DNA of 64,000 bases, taken from assembly GCA_938073905.1 (NCBI GenBank), contig CALJEN010000002.1:113615-177614 (forward strand), read 5' to 3'. The stretch's first letter is position 1; each line of letters opens with the position of its first letter. The notes beneath the pieces are model-generated. The model made no database searches. It worked only from the letters and a program-made list of their open reading frames with translations, and had not been told where the DNA came from. Shown here one piece after another: positions 47,296-56,706 of the stretch. The stretch is from an uncultured Sulfolobales archaeon (GTDB lineage Archaea > Thermoproteota > Thermoprotei_A > Sulfolobales > NBVN01). The position numbers and the translations under genes are program-made.

Positions 47296-49710
47296 TTACT
47301 GGGGGCGCAGGATGTACCTCCTCTCCACCCGGGCCCTCTCGGCGACCTCCACGCGCAGGGTCTTCAGGGGGTCGCGGCACCTGAACAGCTTGGGCTGCCC
47401 GCTGCCTATGTCGTAGACCACGTAGAGCCAGTACCTGTCCCCCTCCTTCTTCGCCAGCCCCACCTCCCTCTCCGTGAGCTCTGCGTAGACACTCGGGCCC
47501 CAGTGCCCCTTGACCTCTATGAACCTCAATATCTCGCCCGTGCGCGGGTCCCTGCTCACTATGTCGCAGTGAGCCCACCTGTCGACCCTCTCCGGCACCC
47601 GCCCCTCCTTCCTCTCGACCTCCATGACCACCTCAATGGCTCTCTCCTCCGCATTCCTCTTGACCTCCTCGGGAACAACGCTCGGCTCCGCGGTCGTGAA
47701 GCGCAGGCACCCGATGGGGCTCGAGACCTCGACCTCGGCGTGCTCCGGGACCTCGAGCCAGTCGTCTCGGGAGTCCCTCAAACCCCTCTTCGCGAGCCTC
47801 TCCCTGTAGTGCTCCAGGATGCTCAGCGCGTCGGAGAGGCTCCTCTTCACCTCGTCGACTATGGCGGCCCTGGCCTGCTCGGAGACCAGGACACCGGCAA
47901 GCTCTCCGGCTCCCAGGAGTCCCGAGAGGGCGCGGGAGACCGCGTCGAGCAGGGAGGCACCCCTGAGGACCCTCCCGCTCCTCTCGTCGTAGCCGACGAC
48001 ATCCGTATAGAGGAGGGAGCCGTCCCTTCCGTCCCTGACCGAGACCGGCACTAGGGTCACGACGGCGTCTTCGTCTCCCAGAGCTGTCAGGCACACCGGC
48101 CCCCCGATGCCCTCCTCCCCGGTGAGGTAGGCGTAGAACCCGTCGAGCGTGCTGACGCGCACCGCCATCTCCTTCTCCCTCTTGACCCTGACGCCCTCTT
48201 CGTCCTCCTCGTACTTCAGGTTGCGCAGCGGTGCCAGAGCCTTCAGTAGCCTCTTCAGCGACTCGACGATCTCCTCGTGGTCTCTGAAGCCCAGGAGCCC
48301 GAGCGCCGCCTCCACGTCCCTCCTCGAGCGTGGCTTGTAGAGCACGCTCTTCGAGGACAGCTCCTTCTCTATGACCTCTCTAGCCCTTAGAATCGCGTTG
48401 GCGAGCTCTCGGAGCCCTGCCTCGTCCCTCTCCAGGTAGGCCCTTATGAGCCCTGCCTCGGTCACCCTCCTGAACTTCTTCCCCTTGGTCAGAGCCGCCG
48501 AGGAGGGCTTCTCCACGTCCCTAGCGTCCGCGCTGTAGCGCAGGACCTCCCGGCCGATCACAGGCCTCGGCCCGAGCTCGGCCTCCTTCAGGCTGAGCAG
48601 CTTTCGGTACAGGGAGTCCAGAGCCGCTCTGTCCACGACGTTGTCGGTGAAGAGGGTGTAGGCCTCGACGTCCCTCTTCTGGCCCAGCCTCCAGACCCTG
48701 CCGATCCTCTGCTCGAGCTTCACGAGGCTCCACGGGACCTCGTAGTTCACCACCACGCTCGCCACCTGGAGGTTAAGCCCCTCGGCCGCGACGTCCGTAG
48801 CCGCGAGGATCCTGACGCCCGGATCCCTCTCGAAGGCCTCGCGGATCCTCTCGAAGGTCTCCCTGTCCCGTACCTCCGCGGAGCTGAGGCTCACGATGCT
48901 CCTGCTCCACTCCGGGCGCCTCTTCTTCAGCTTCTCGACCAGGTACTTGAGCGTGTCCCTGTACTCTGTGAACACTATGACCTTGGTGTCCCTGGAGTTC
49001 TCCAGCACGCTCTCGAGGAGGGACACCAGGGCGTCGAGCTTGCTATCGCCCTTCTCTATTACGGTACGGGAGATCTCCGCGAGCCTCTTCACGGTCCTCC
49101 TGTCCTCGTCCGTCAGCAGGGGCGATGTCATCTCGAGAAACTCGTCTAGTATCTCGTCCGGGTCCTCCTCGAACTCGTAGTCCTCGTACCCGGTGCCGAG
49201 GAAGCTCCTGACGCTCACTTCCAGCCTCCCAAGAGACCTTGCCGGTGCCCTCCTGAGCAGCAGCCTCTCGAACGTCTTCCACGCTGCGTACGGACTGGAG
49301 GTCGCTCTCTTGAGGACCACCACGGCCAAGAGGGGGATAACTCTCTCGCTCGTTCCCTCCTTGGAGCCGCTCTTCAAGCTCGCCAGCTCTCTCAGCTTTC
49401 TCCTCAGGAACTCCACGAGCTCTCGCGTGAACATCTTCTCTTCGTCGCTCACCTTCACGAGTATCGCGTGGAACGTAGCGTCCGTGAAGATCCTCCTTCC
49501 CTCCTCATAGACCCGGTTCACGTCCTCCTTAGTTCTCTTGAAGAGTATGGAGCCGTGCGTGGACTCGTAGAATCCCTTGCTGTCGACGTTGGTTCCCAGG
49601 GGGGTAGGCGATTGGGTCGAATAGAAGGTATATAAGCTTCGGCTAGGAAGCATCCTCGACGTCTGTAGAGAATACCTATCAAGGGTTTGAAACACCAGCA
49701 GGTAAAACAT
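47296..49710 (-). pseudogene. SNF2-family helicase C-terminal part with DUF3883 domain (DrmD-like), N-terminal ATPase half missing
   Basis: KVIVFTEYRDTLKYLVEKLKK...ATDVAAEGLNLQVASVVVNYEVPWSLVKLEQRIGRVWRLGQKRDVEAYTLF present; Walker A/DEAH absent; C-terminal RWAHCDIVSRDPRTGEILRFIEVKGHWG. Still an open frame, so expression possible. Confidence 0.75.
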
Positions 49711-49760
49711 GGCGTCGGGCTGCCTTACACACCCTTAGAGTACCTACAAGGGTTTGAAAC
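49670..49760 (+). CRISPR. Two CRISPR-like repeats with one 44-nt intervening sequence (relic at most)
   Basis: gaatacctatcaagggtttgaaac (49670-49693) and gagtacctacaagggtttgaaac (49738-49760). Confidence 0.4.
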
Positions 49761-49777
49761 TTTAGGAGGTGTCAGCG

Positions 49778-49885
49778 TAAGGCTCGAGTCACGCGATAGA
49801 GTCCCCGCTCCTCTCCTCGAGTGGGACCGCGCGTTCTCACAGTGGGGGGCTATAGACGTACCCCGAACATCCGTGATACTCAGGA
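49778..49885 (-). pseudogene. Relic of the 3' end of the DUF1998 helicase (cf. 5516-5695)
   Basis: ggctcgagtcacgcgatagagtccccgctcctctcctcgag and ctcacagtggggggctatagacgtaccccgaac align to 5516-5560 and ~5644-5690; reverse translation GCSGYVYSP... VPLEERSGDSIA* vs GCPRCVYSP...VPLEERYGEPIA*. Confidence 0.75.
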
Positions 49886-49912
49886 GGCCCGCACGAGCCC
49901 TCCTCCGTCCAC

Positions 49913-52900
49913 TTAGCCCTCGGGAGGCTCGACCTCCTCCTCTGCCTCCTCCGCTTCGGCTTCGCCGCCGAGAATCCTTAGCAGCCTCCTGAGCTCGGCT
50001 AGCTCCTCGTCCGTGATCCCGTAGAGCTGAGCAACGGTCCTGTCGAGCTCGTCCTCTATCCTCTCGAGCTCGCTCCTGGCGCTCCCGTCCTTCCCGGAGT
50101 GGACCAGCTTGGCGAGCTCGTGGGCCCTCCTGGAGAGCTCGGCTATCCTCCTGTGGACTGGGTTCCTCGGGTCGAACCTCGGTACCCTTACGTTCTCGAG
50201 TACGTGCGTCTCCTGCCTGAGCTCGTATGTGTACGAGGCTACGATGGCCCTCGCGATGCTGGAGTTCAGGATCCCGGAGAGGTAGTACGCTTCGTCCGGG
50301 CTCTGGAACGGGACGAGTATGGTGGAGTCGTCAGGTATAACCGGCTTGCCGCTCTCGTCCGGCCCCACGACAGCGCACGCGAAGCTGACGGCCTTGCCGG
50401 TGATGGCGCCGGCGATGCGCTTCCAAACGACCTTGTAGGGAGCGAAGGTATAATCTCCAACGTTATCTACGATGTAAAACCTCTGATAAAGCTCCTCGAT
50501 TAACCTATTCATTTCCTCCTTAAGCTTGTCAACCTCTTTTGACTTACCCATTTGTTCACGGATTTCACGTATCCGTTTTTGAATGGAGAGGAATGGTTTT
50601 ATCGCCCTCCAGACAAGCTCGTCCCTGAAGCTGTACAGGTATGCATAAGTGTTCGGGAATCTGAGCTTGAGATCGCTTTCGTGTAAAGGCCTGCCATCCT
50701 CCTTATGAGGTAATATGATGTACCTGTTCTCGGAGCTTACATACCATTTCTTGACGTCTTTGCCTCTAATTAGCGGATAGACGAAGTCGGGTTCGATCGC
50801 GGTTTCGACCTGCTTGACTTTCTTCTTCTGCCCGGACTCGGGCGGGTTTGTTATTACCAGCCTACCGTCTGGCAACTTCCCCAGGATCTTGATGAAGTAG
50901 ACCTGGTTAAGGGCCGGATGGGCCCCCTCGTGCGCCACGTACACAGATTCCCCTATGACTTTCTCCACGGCTTTGCGAGACTTCGGCGTCACCTGCATCC
51001 ACGGGCTGCCCGGATCGGCTCTGTCTATGGAAACCATGACAGCGTCGAATCTCTCCGCAATTTTCAAAACATCCTCTAGAGGCATGTCCGTGGGCACGGG
51101 TCTTCCCGTCTTGCTGACCCATATTACGTGCTTGATCCCCCTCCTGTTCTCGCCGATGGCGTCCTCCAGTCTCCTCCTCCTATCCGGATCCCCGCACCCA
51201 CCCAGTTCGCAGACCTTCTCAACGACGACCATGGAGACCCTGTTCACCGCGCCCTCGAAGGGATACAGGGTCACCAAGTCGTGGACTATGTGAGCCCTCG
51301 TGTTGTACACCAGGAACCTCCTGAAGCCCGCGCCAGCCTGCGATTTGAATACCGTGAACGGCATCAGGAAGCCGAGCTTCCCGCCCTCCTTCAGGTAGAG
51401 GTCGAAGCACCTCGCAAGGAAGAGCATCGCGAGGTCCCTCTTGAAACCTGTCCCCTTTCCGAGCAGACCGTACTTTAGCCACAAGTCTTCGCTGACCCTT
51501 CTATACGACTCTGGGAGGTTCTCCCAGTTCACCCACGGTGGGTTGCCGACCACGTAGTCGAACTTTCCCTTAAACAGCGGTGCGAAGGCGTTCCTTATGA
51601 CCGGTACCCAGACGTTGTCCTTCTGCCTCGCTTTGAGCTCTAGGAGCGCCTCGTACAACCTGACTAGCACGGGTAGGTCCGGGTCGCCGATCTTCCCTCC
51701 GAACCTGGTCCTCAGCAGCCCCTTGAACGCCTCGACTTCCTTTTTGATCTTCTCTCCGACCTCCTTTTCGGTCTCGTTCCTCGGTGGTCCGAAGACCTTT
51801 AGGCAGGAGGCGATCTCTTTCAGGACCCCGCTCAGTAGCCCGCGCTCGACAATGCTCTTGGGTATCGGGAACTCCCCGGCCGCTGTCCTGAGCAGATATA
51901 CGAGGGTTTCGATGGTTTGCCTTTCCTCGGACCCGCTGAGGTGCTCTTTCTCTTTGAGTACCACGGAAGCCCTCCCCTCGATCATCGTAGAATCCGTCAG
52001 GTAGACCGGAATCTCCCTCGCGCCGCGAACCCGGGCGATCAGGTCTATCGCCGCTAGGAGGTAGTTGGTCCTGGCCGCCAGCACGGCCAGGGGGTTCAGG
52101 TCGTAGCCCACTACGTTCTCGAGCACGTACTTGGCCAGCTCGTCGGTCAGATAGCGCTCCTCGGCGTACCTCTTGAGCCTCTCTATGTAGCGCACGAGGA
52201 AAGTCCCGGAGCCGCAGGCGGGGTCTAGGACCCTTATCTTGAAGGGCTTCAGCGGGTCCTCCTTCCCCATTCTCCTGAGGTCCTCGAGGCTGAGGCCGAG
52301 CTCGTCGAGGACTAGGTCGGCGAGCCAGTCGGGTGTGTAGTACTCCCCGAGCTTGCGCCTAACGCCCGGCGGGACTAGATCCTGGTATAGCCCCTTGAGG
52401 AGGTCTCTGGCGAACTCGGGGCCCAGCTGCGTGGTCGGCGGCTCATACTCGGAGAGCCTCCTGGCGATCTCTGCTATACAGTCGGCCAAGGCTCCGTCTA
52501 GCTCGTCAACATACCACGAGAAGTAGTCCCCCTCCAGGAAGTTCTCTATACCCAGCAGGTCCCTGAATTTGCCGCCGCTCTCGAGCTCCCTGAGAGACTC
52601 CTTTAACCCCTCGACACCTCCTCCGCTGTAGGCGTCGACGAGCTCGTCGGCGTAGGACCTCAGGAACCTGCCGCTGCCGTACAGGTAGGCGAGCTCGGCC
52701 GCCAGGAGCTTCATTACGAGAGCGTAGTAGGTGTGGACGGAGAACAGGAGGGAGTCGCGGTCCACAGTGCCCGGGATCTCGCACTTCCTGGCCAGCTCCT
52801 GCAGCTCCCCCAGCTTGCCCGCCTCGTAGCCGGTGGCCTGCTTGAAGAGCCTCTTCCAGTCCTCGAAGAGGAGCCCGGTCTTTCTCTTCGGTCCCTCACC

Positions 52901-53524
52901 GAGGCTGCTCCTGAGCCTCAGGTAGAGCGCTTTGATAGTCCTCCTAGCGAGGGCAGACTCGAGGCCGAACTCTTTCACTAGCTCGTCCGCGTCCAGGGCC
53001 TTCCTCTTCAGCCCCCTCAGGGCTTCGGCGAGCCTGGTTACGGTCTGGCCGTCTATGTCGTACGGACCCATCAGAAGCCATCGGTCCTCCGGGGGCTTGT
53101 GGACTTCTCGAGGGCTGTACCTGACAAAGGCTATCTTGTCGCTTAGGATGACGCCCAGGTACTTGCTCCACTCCTCCTCGCTGGGGGCCAGCCTCTTTAT
53201 GTTCTCCACTACCTGTTCTTTGGCCCTGTTTATGCCCCTCTCGGTCGACAGCTTGCCCGGAGCCTTGAACTCGATGTAGACGTGACCGTAGAGAGCGTCC
53301 AGCCGCCTGCCGGAGACCAGCCTGTACTCGTACTTGACGTCCCAGGAGAGCCCGAGGGGCTTCAGTATCTGCTCCTCGATGCACCAACCCGCCCTGTGCT
53401 CGAGCTCCCTCTCGTTCCGGGCCCCTTCGGCGGCCTCCCTGAGGCAGGCCACGACGTTGTCTACATCGGGCTGGGCGGTGCCCGCTCTAGAGCTCCCCTC
53501 ACCAAACCCCAAGCGGTTACCCAC
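49913..53524 (-). CDS. Large N6-adenine DNA methyltransferase / type IIG R-M-like protein (Eco57I/PglX/DrmMI-like)
   Basis: N-terminal HVYIEFKAPGKL nuclease-like; VLDPACGSGTFLVRYIERLK, DYVVGNPPWVNWENLP, C-terminal target-recognition-like region. Confidence 0.88.
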   Translation of the reverse strand: MGNRLGFGEGSSRAGTAQPDVDNVVACLREAAEGARNERELEHRAGWCIEEQILKPLGLSWDVKYEYRLVSGRRLDALYGHVYIEFKAPGKLSTERGINRAKEQVVENIKRLAPSEEEWSKYLGVILSDKIAFVRYSPREVHKPPEDRWLLMGPYDIDGQTVTRLAEALRGLKRKALDADELVKEFGLESALARRTIKALYLRLRSSLGEGPKRKTGLLFEDWKRLFKQATGYEAGKLGELQELARKCEIPGTVDRDSLLFSVHTYYALVMKLLAAELAYLYGSGRFLRSYADELVDAYSGGGVEGLKESLRELESGGKFRDLLGIENFLEGDYFSWYVDELDGALADCIAEIARRLSEYEPPTTQLGPEFARDLLKGLYQDLVPPGVRRKLGEYYTPDWLADLVLDELGLSLEDLRRMGKEDPLKPFKIRVLDPACGSGTFLVRYIERLKRYAEERYLTDELAKYVLENVVGYDLNPLAVLAARTNYLLAAIDLIARVRGAREIPVYLTDSTMIEGRASVVLKEKEHLSGSEERQTIETLVYLLRTAAGEFPIPKSIVERGLLSGVLKEIASCLKVFGPPRNETEKEVGEKIKKEVEAFKGLLRTRFGGKIGDPDLPVLVRLYEALLELKARQKDNVWVPVIRNAFAPLFKGKFDYVVGNPPWVNWENLPESYRRVSEDLWLKYGLLGKGTGFKRDLAMLFLARCFDLYLKEGGKLGFLMPFTVFKSQAGAGFRRFLVYNTRAHIVHDLVTLYPFEGAVNRVSMVVVEKVCELGGCGDPDRRRRLEDAIGENRRGIKHVIWVSKTGRPVPTDMPLEDVLKIAERFDAVMVSIDRADPGSPWMQVTPKSRKAVEKVIGESVYVAHEGAHPALNQVYFIKILGKLPDGRLVITNPPESGQKKKVKQVETAIEPDFVYPLIRGKDVKKWYVSSENRYIILPHKEDGRPLHESDLKLRFPNTYAYLYSFRDELVWRAIKPFLSIQKRIREIREQMGKSKEVDKLKEEMNRLIEELYQRFYIVDNVGDYTFAPYKVVWKRIAGAITGKAVSFACAVVGPDESGKPVIPDDSTILVPFQSPDEAYYLSGILNSSIARAIVASYTYELRQETHVLENVRVPRFDPRNPVHRRIAELSRRAHELAKLVHSGKDGSARSELERIEDELDRTVAQLYGITDEELAELRRLLRILGGEAEAEEAEEEVEPPEG

Positions 53525-53746
53525 CTCTGGACCCTCGCTCCGGAACCGGGCGCGGACTCGGGAAGCCTCCCCCTATTCGAGATACTGCGGTAAAAGTTAA
53601 ATACCCTAAAGCACTTCGGACACCGGAATATCCCGACCTAGTGGAATCAGAATCTCTAGGGATCCCTCGGCAGCTCAAAAGCTACTCAGCTTACCCTCGA
53701 AGCCGCAGGACGGACACCTCGGCGTGCCCTCCTCAGAGCCTCTCTT

Positions 53747-53917
53747 TTATCCCCCGTTTAAGCTTCTATCCATGGGGAAGGGGCTAGGTGGGAACCGCTC
53801 CTTTTCGGCACCGTAGGGATCCGAGCCGGCCGTCACGTCTATCACGAACAGCAGGATGGCCCCGACGAACAGGATGATGTAGGCGAGGACGAAAACGGTA
53901 AAGGCAATCCCGCGCAT
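53747..53917 (-). CDS. Short hypothetical membrane protein or fragment
   Basis: MRGIAFTVFVLAYIILFVGAILLFVIDVTAGSDPYGAEKERF; open frame continues upstream (IRFYLFCVALQIFAATLFVLSDRF) without a clear start. Confidence 0.35.
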   Translation of the reverse strand: MRGIAFTVFVLAYIILFVGAILLFVIDVTAGSDPYGAEKERFPPSPFPMDRSLNGG

Positions 53918-54019
53918 GGTCTCTCGGAAGACCGGGAAGCGGTCGGAGAGAACGAAGAGAGTAGCGGCGAATATCTGGAGCGCGACGCAGAAGAGGTAGA
54001 ACCGGATCCCCTGCCCATC

Positions 54020-56110
54020 CTAAACCCCACCGGCCGGGCTCCTGGAGCCTGTGGACGCCCATAGCGCGCGCTCAGCCGTCTCGGTCAGCACTCTCACCTC
54101 CTCCTCGGGGATCTCCTCTTCCGGGTAGAGCCTGGACTCGGCCAGGTAACCCCTAAGCCTAGCGACGATCTCCTCGGGGACTCTCATCCCCACCGTCTCC
54201 CTCTTCCTCGCTGCTACCACCAGGACCCTGTTAATCCCGACCCTCCCTCCCCTCGTGACGCTCCTCGTCGGGTGCTCGGACGGGAACGGCACGATGGCGG
54301 TCACCGAGAAGCCCGACTTCGCGAGTGCCCGGGCTACGGCGTCCCAGGCCTCCATGCTCCTGTGGCTGAACCAGAGGATCAACAGACCGTCGTCCCTCAG
54401 TACCGCCCTAGCCTCCCTCAGAGCCCTCTCGAGCTTGGCCTCGTAGGCCCTCCCGTCCCCCCTCCTCGCCACGATCTCGCTTGACCTCGGCACCCTCCAG
54501 CTGGTCGGCTCCCAGTCCACCAGGACCCTCCTGCCGAACAGCAGCGGCAGAACCGGCTCGAGCATTACCCTTAGGAGGGGCCAGAAGAACTCGGAGAAGT
54601 CTCCGTACGCGTGCTGGTCGTAGTAGGGCGGGTCCACGTTCACTACGTCGATCCCCCCGAAGTGTCTCGACATCTGGGTAGCGTCGCACATGTAGGTCTC
54701 TACCAGGTGCCCTCTGCCCTCGAGCCTCTCCGCTAGCTCCCTGACTACCGGGCATATGCCGCCGGCGGTCCTGCCCGCGCTGTCCGGCTCGAAGACCCAG
54801 GCCAGAGTGCGGTGCGGGACAACCGCCTCGGCGTAGATCCCCTCAAGCCTGAGCTTCCTGAACTTGTAGTAGGAGCCCGCGCTGTCCCTCACTGTCAGGG
54901 TGTTGTGGTTCCAGGTGGTCACCACGGAGTTGAAGTCGGCCACCCTGTCGACCCCTAGAGCGAGGTAGAGCCCCACGGCGGCCCCGAACTCCCCCTCCTC
55001 GACCAGCTCCCCTACTCTCCTCCTGACGTACGAGACCAGGACGTCTAGTGCCAGTGCCTGCCTCGGGCTGAACAGAGCCCTGTAGCTCCCGAGGGGCAGG
55101 ACGTCCGAGAAGACCTCGTTGTCGACAGGTATGGGCACGTCGGGCACCGAGAGGGAATCCAGTCTCGAGAGGTAGGCCGAGTAGGCCCTCTCCAGGAGCT
55201 CCGCGTCCCTCTCCTCGGGCACCCTGAACCCCCTTTGGGTCTGGACGGCGGCGCACCTGTGGACTACCCCGTAGAGCTCCGACCTCCCGCCCATCACCTC
55301 CCCGTGCTGCTCCATCCACAGCCTCAGGAGCTCCCTCCTCGCGGAGACCTTGACTGCGCCCCTGACCAGCCTCACCGAGCCGTCCTCCCCTACCCTCGCG
55401 TGCTCCCTGCTCGAGAGCTGGACGGCGTCCTGCAGGGGGATTACCCGGCCCCCCACCCTCACCTGGCGCAACATGATGTAGCCCTCGGCACCGCTGTCGT
55501 AGTAGGGGGACAGCTCCCTGGTAGCGTAGTCCATCAATCTCCTGACCTCGTCGACGAGCCTCCTCCAGAGCTCGAGCCCGTACCTGGCGGGGAACTCTAC
55601 CGTGGCCCTCAGTATCAGGTAGGCGACGGGGTTGTAGTCGCAAGCTATGGCTCTCATCCCGAGGAGAGCGGCCTCCAGGGGTATCGTGCCACCACCTGCC
55701 ATCGGGTCCAGGACCGTGACCTCCCTCCCGACGGCCCTGCGGACCGCCTCGGTGTCGGGCTGGACGTAGGATATGAGGGGAGGGTATCCTCTAGATACTG
55801 CTTCAGCTAGCCTCTCCCTCGCGAACCCCATAAGTCTCAGGAACTCCTCGGCGCTCGTATCGGGGGGGAGAGCTGCCGCCAGGTTCAGTGCTCTGGCGAC
55901 AGACCTGGGCCTCCTGGCTAGCCACGGGTGTAGGCTCCTTATCTTCGGGTCGTAGAAGTCCCTCCCCCTACACTGTAGCCCGAGCTCCCTGCACCTGGCC
56001 AGGTACGCCGGGACGGGCTTGAAGCTCATCTCTATGGCCGCGTCCCTGCTGACCTCCCGGATCGGGATCCAGCTCTCCAGCATCGAGCCCGCGGCAGTCC
56101 CCGGCTCCAC
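54020..56110 (-). CDS. DUF1156-type DNA methyltransferase (DPPY)
   Basis: IPIREVSRDAAIEMSF...LHPWLARRPRSVARALNLAAALP; VLDPMAGGGTIPLEAALLGMRAIACDYNPVA; VNVDPPYYDQHAYGDFSEFFWPLLR. Confidence 0.9.
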   Translation of the reverse strand: MEPGTAAGSMLESWIPIREVSRDAAIEMSFKPVPAYLARCRELGLQCRGRDFYDPKIRSLHPWLARRPRSVARALNLAAALPPDTSAEEFLRLMGFARERLAEAVSRGYPPLISYVQPDTEAVRRAVGREVTVLDPMAGGGTIPLEAALLGMRAIACDYNPVAYLILRATVEFPARYGLELWRRLVDEVRRLMDYATRELSPYYDSGAEGYIMLRQVRVGGRVIPLQDAVQLSSREHARVGEDGSVRLVRGAVKVSARRELLRLWMEQHGEVMGGRSELYGVVHRCAAVQTQRGFRVPEERDAELLERAYSAYLSRLDSLSVPDVPIPVDNEVFSDVLPLGSYRALFSPRQALALDVLVSYVRRRVGELVEEGEFGAAVGLYLALGVDRVADFNSVVTTWNHNTLTVRDSAGSYYKFRKLRLEGIYAEAVVPHRTLAWVFEPDSAGRTAGGICPVVRELAERLEGRGHLVETYMCDATQMSRHFGGIDVVNVDPPYYDQHAYGDFSEFFWPLLRVMLEPVLPLLFGRRVLVDWEPTSWRVPRSSEIVARRGDGRAYEAKLERALREARAVLRDDGLLILWFSHRSMEAWDAVARALAKSGFSVTAIVPFPSEHPTRSVTRGGRVGINRVLVVAARKRETVGMRVPEEIVARLRGYLAESRLYPEEEIPEEEVRVLTETAERALWASTGSRSPAGGV

Positions 56111-56271
56111 ACTCCCACCCTATTCGGGCGGTCTTCCTTAATGCGGCCAGGCTCTGCCCGCTCCCGGTGCCCAGGGCTCTCTAGGCAGTGCGGTCGGGTC
56201 GGCGGCCCCGAGCGTCTGGGAGAGGTCTCCCCGGTCGACCGGGCGGTGCGGTCGGGCGGAGTGCTCTGCGT

Positions 56272-56478
56272 TCACCGCTTCCTCGGGCGCGGTCTCACTC
56301 TGACGGTGAACGCAGACCTCTTCCCCTTCGGGCTTACGCCCTCGTAGTACTGGAACACTCCTCCGCACTTGGGGCACTTGAGCCTGTAGACCGCGTAGAA
56401 CCTGAACCTCCACGGGCTCCTGGGCTGCTCGAACGAGGCCAGGTCACCATCGAACCCGCAGTAGGGGCACTTTGGCAT
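56272..56478 (-). CDS. Small zinc-ribbon basic protein
   Basis: MPKCPYCGFDGDLASFEQ...YRLKCPKCGGVFQYYEGVSPKGKRSAFTVRVRPRPRKR, two CPxC knuckles. Confidence 0.75.
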   Translation of the reverse strand: MPKCPYCGFDGDLASFEQPRSPWRFRFYAVYRLKCPKCGGVFQYYEGVSPKGKRSAFTVRVRPRPRKR

Positions 56479-56706
56479 ACCCGCGCGTCCCCGGAGCTCC
56501 TCTACCTGCTTCTATTTATATGCACTGCCGGGAGGCCCGGGGCGGCGGGAATCGGCGGGCAACGCTCTGCCCGCTCGGACCGCGAGGGGTTCCGCCTGGG
56601 CCCCTTGCGGACGTGAGGGCAGAGGAACTCTCTTGCCTGAGCTCGGTGTGGATTTGCCGGTGCGGCTCGCTAAATCTCTCGATGTCCTTCCTCTCGAGTC
56701 TCTAGG

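Noticed and set aside
49670-49760. Functional CRISPR array
   Set aside because: Only two imperfect repeats and one interval, and no cas genes in the window; treated as a relic only.
53784-54062. 92-aa minus-strand ORF
   Set aside because: Arg/Pro-rich; a different minus-strand frame gives a more convincing two-TM segment without a clear start.
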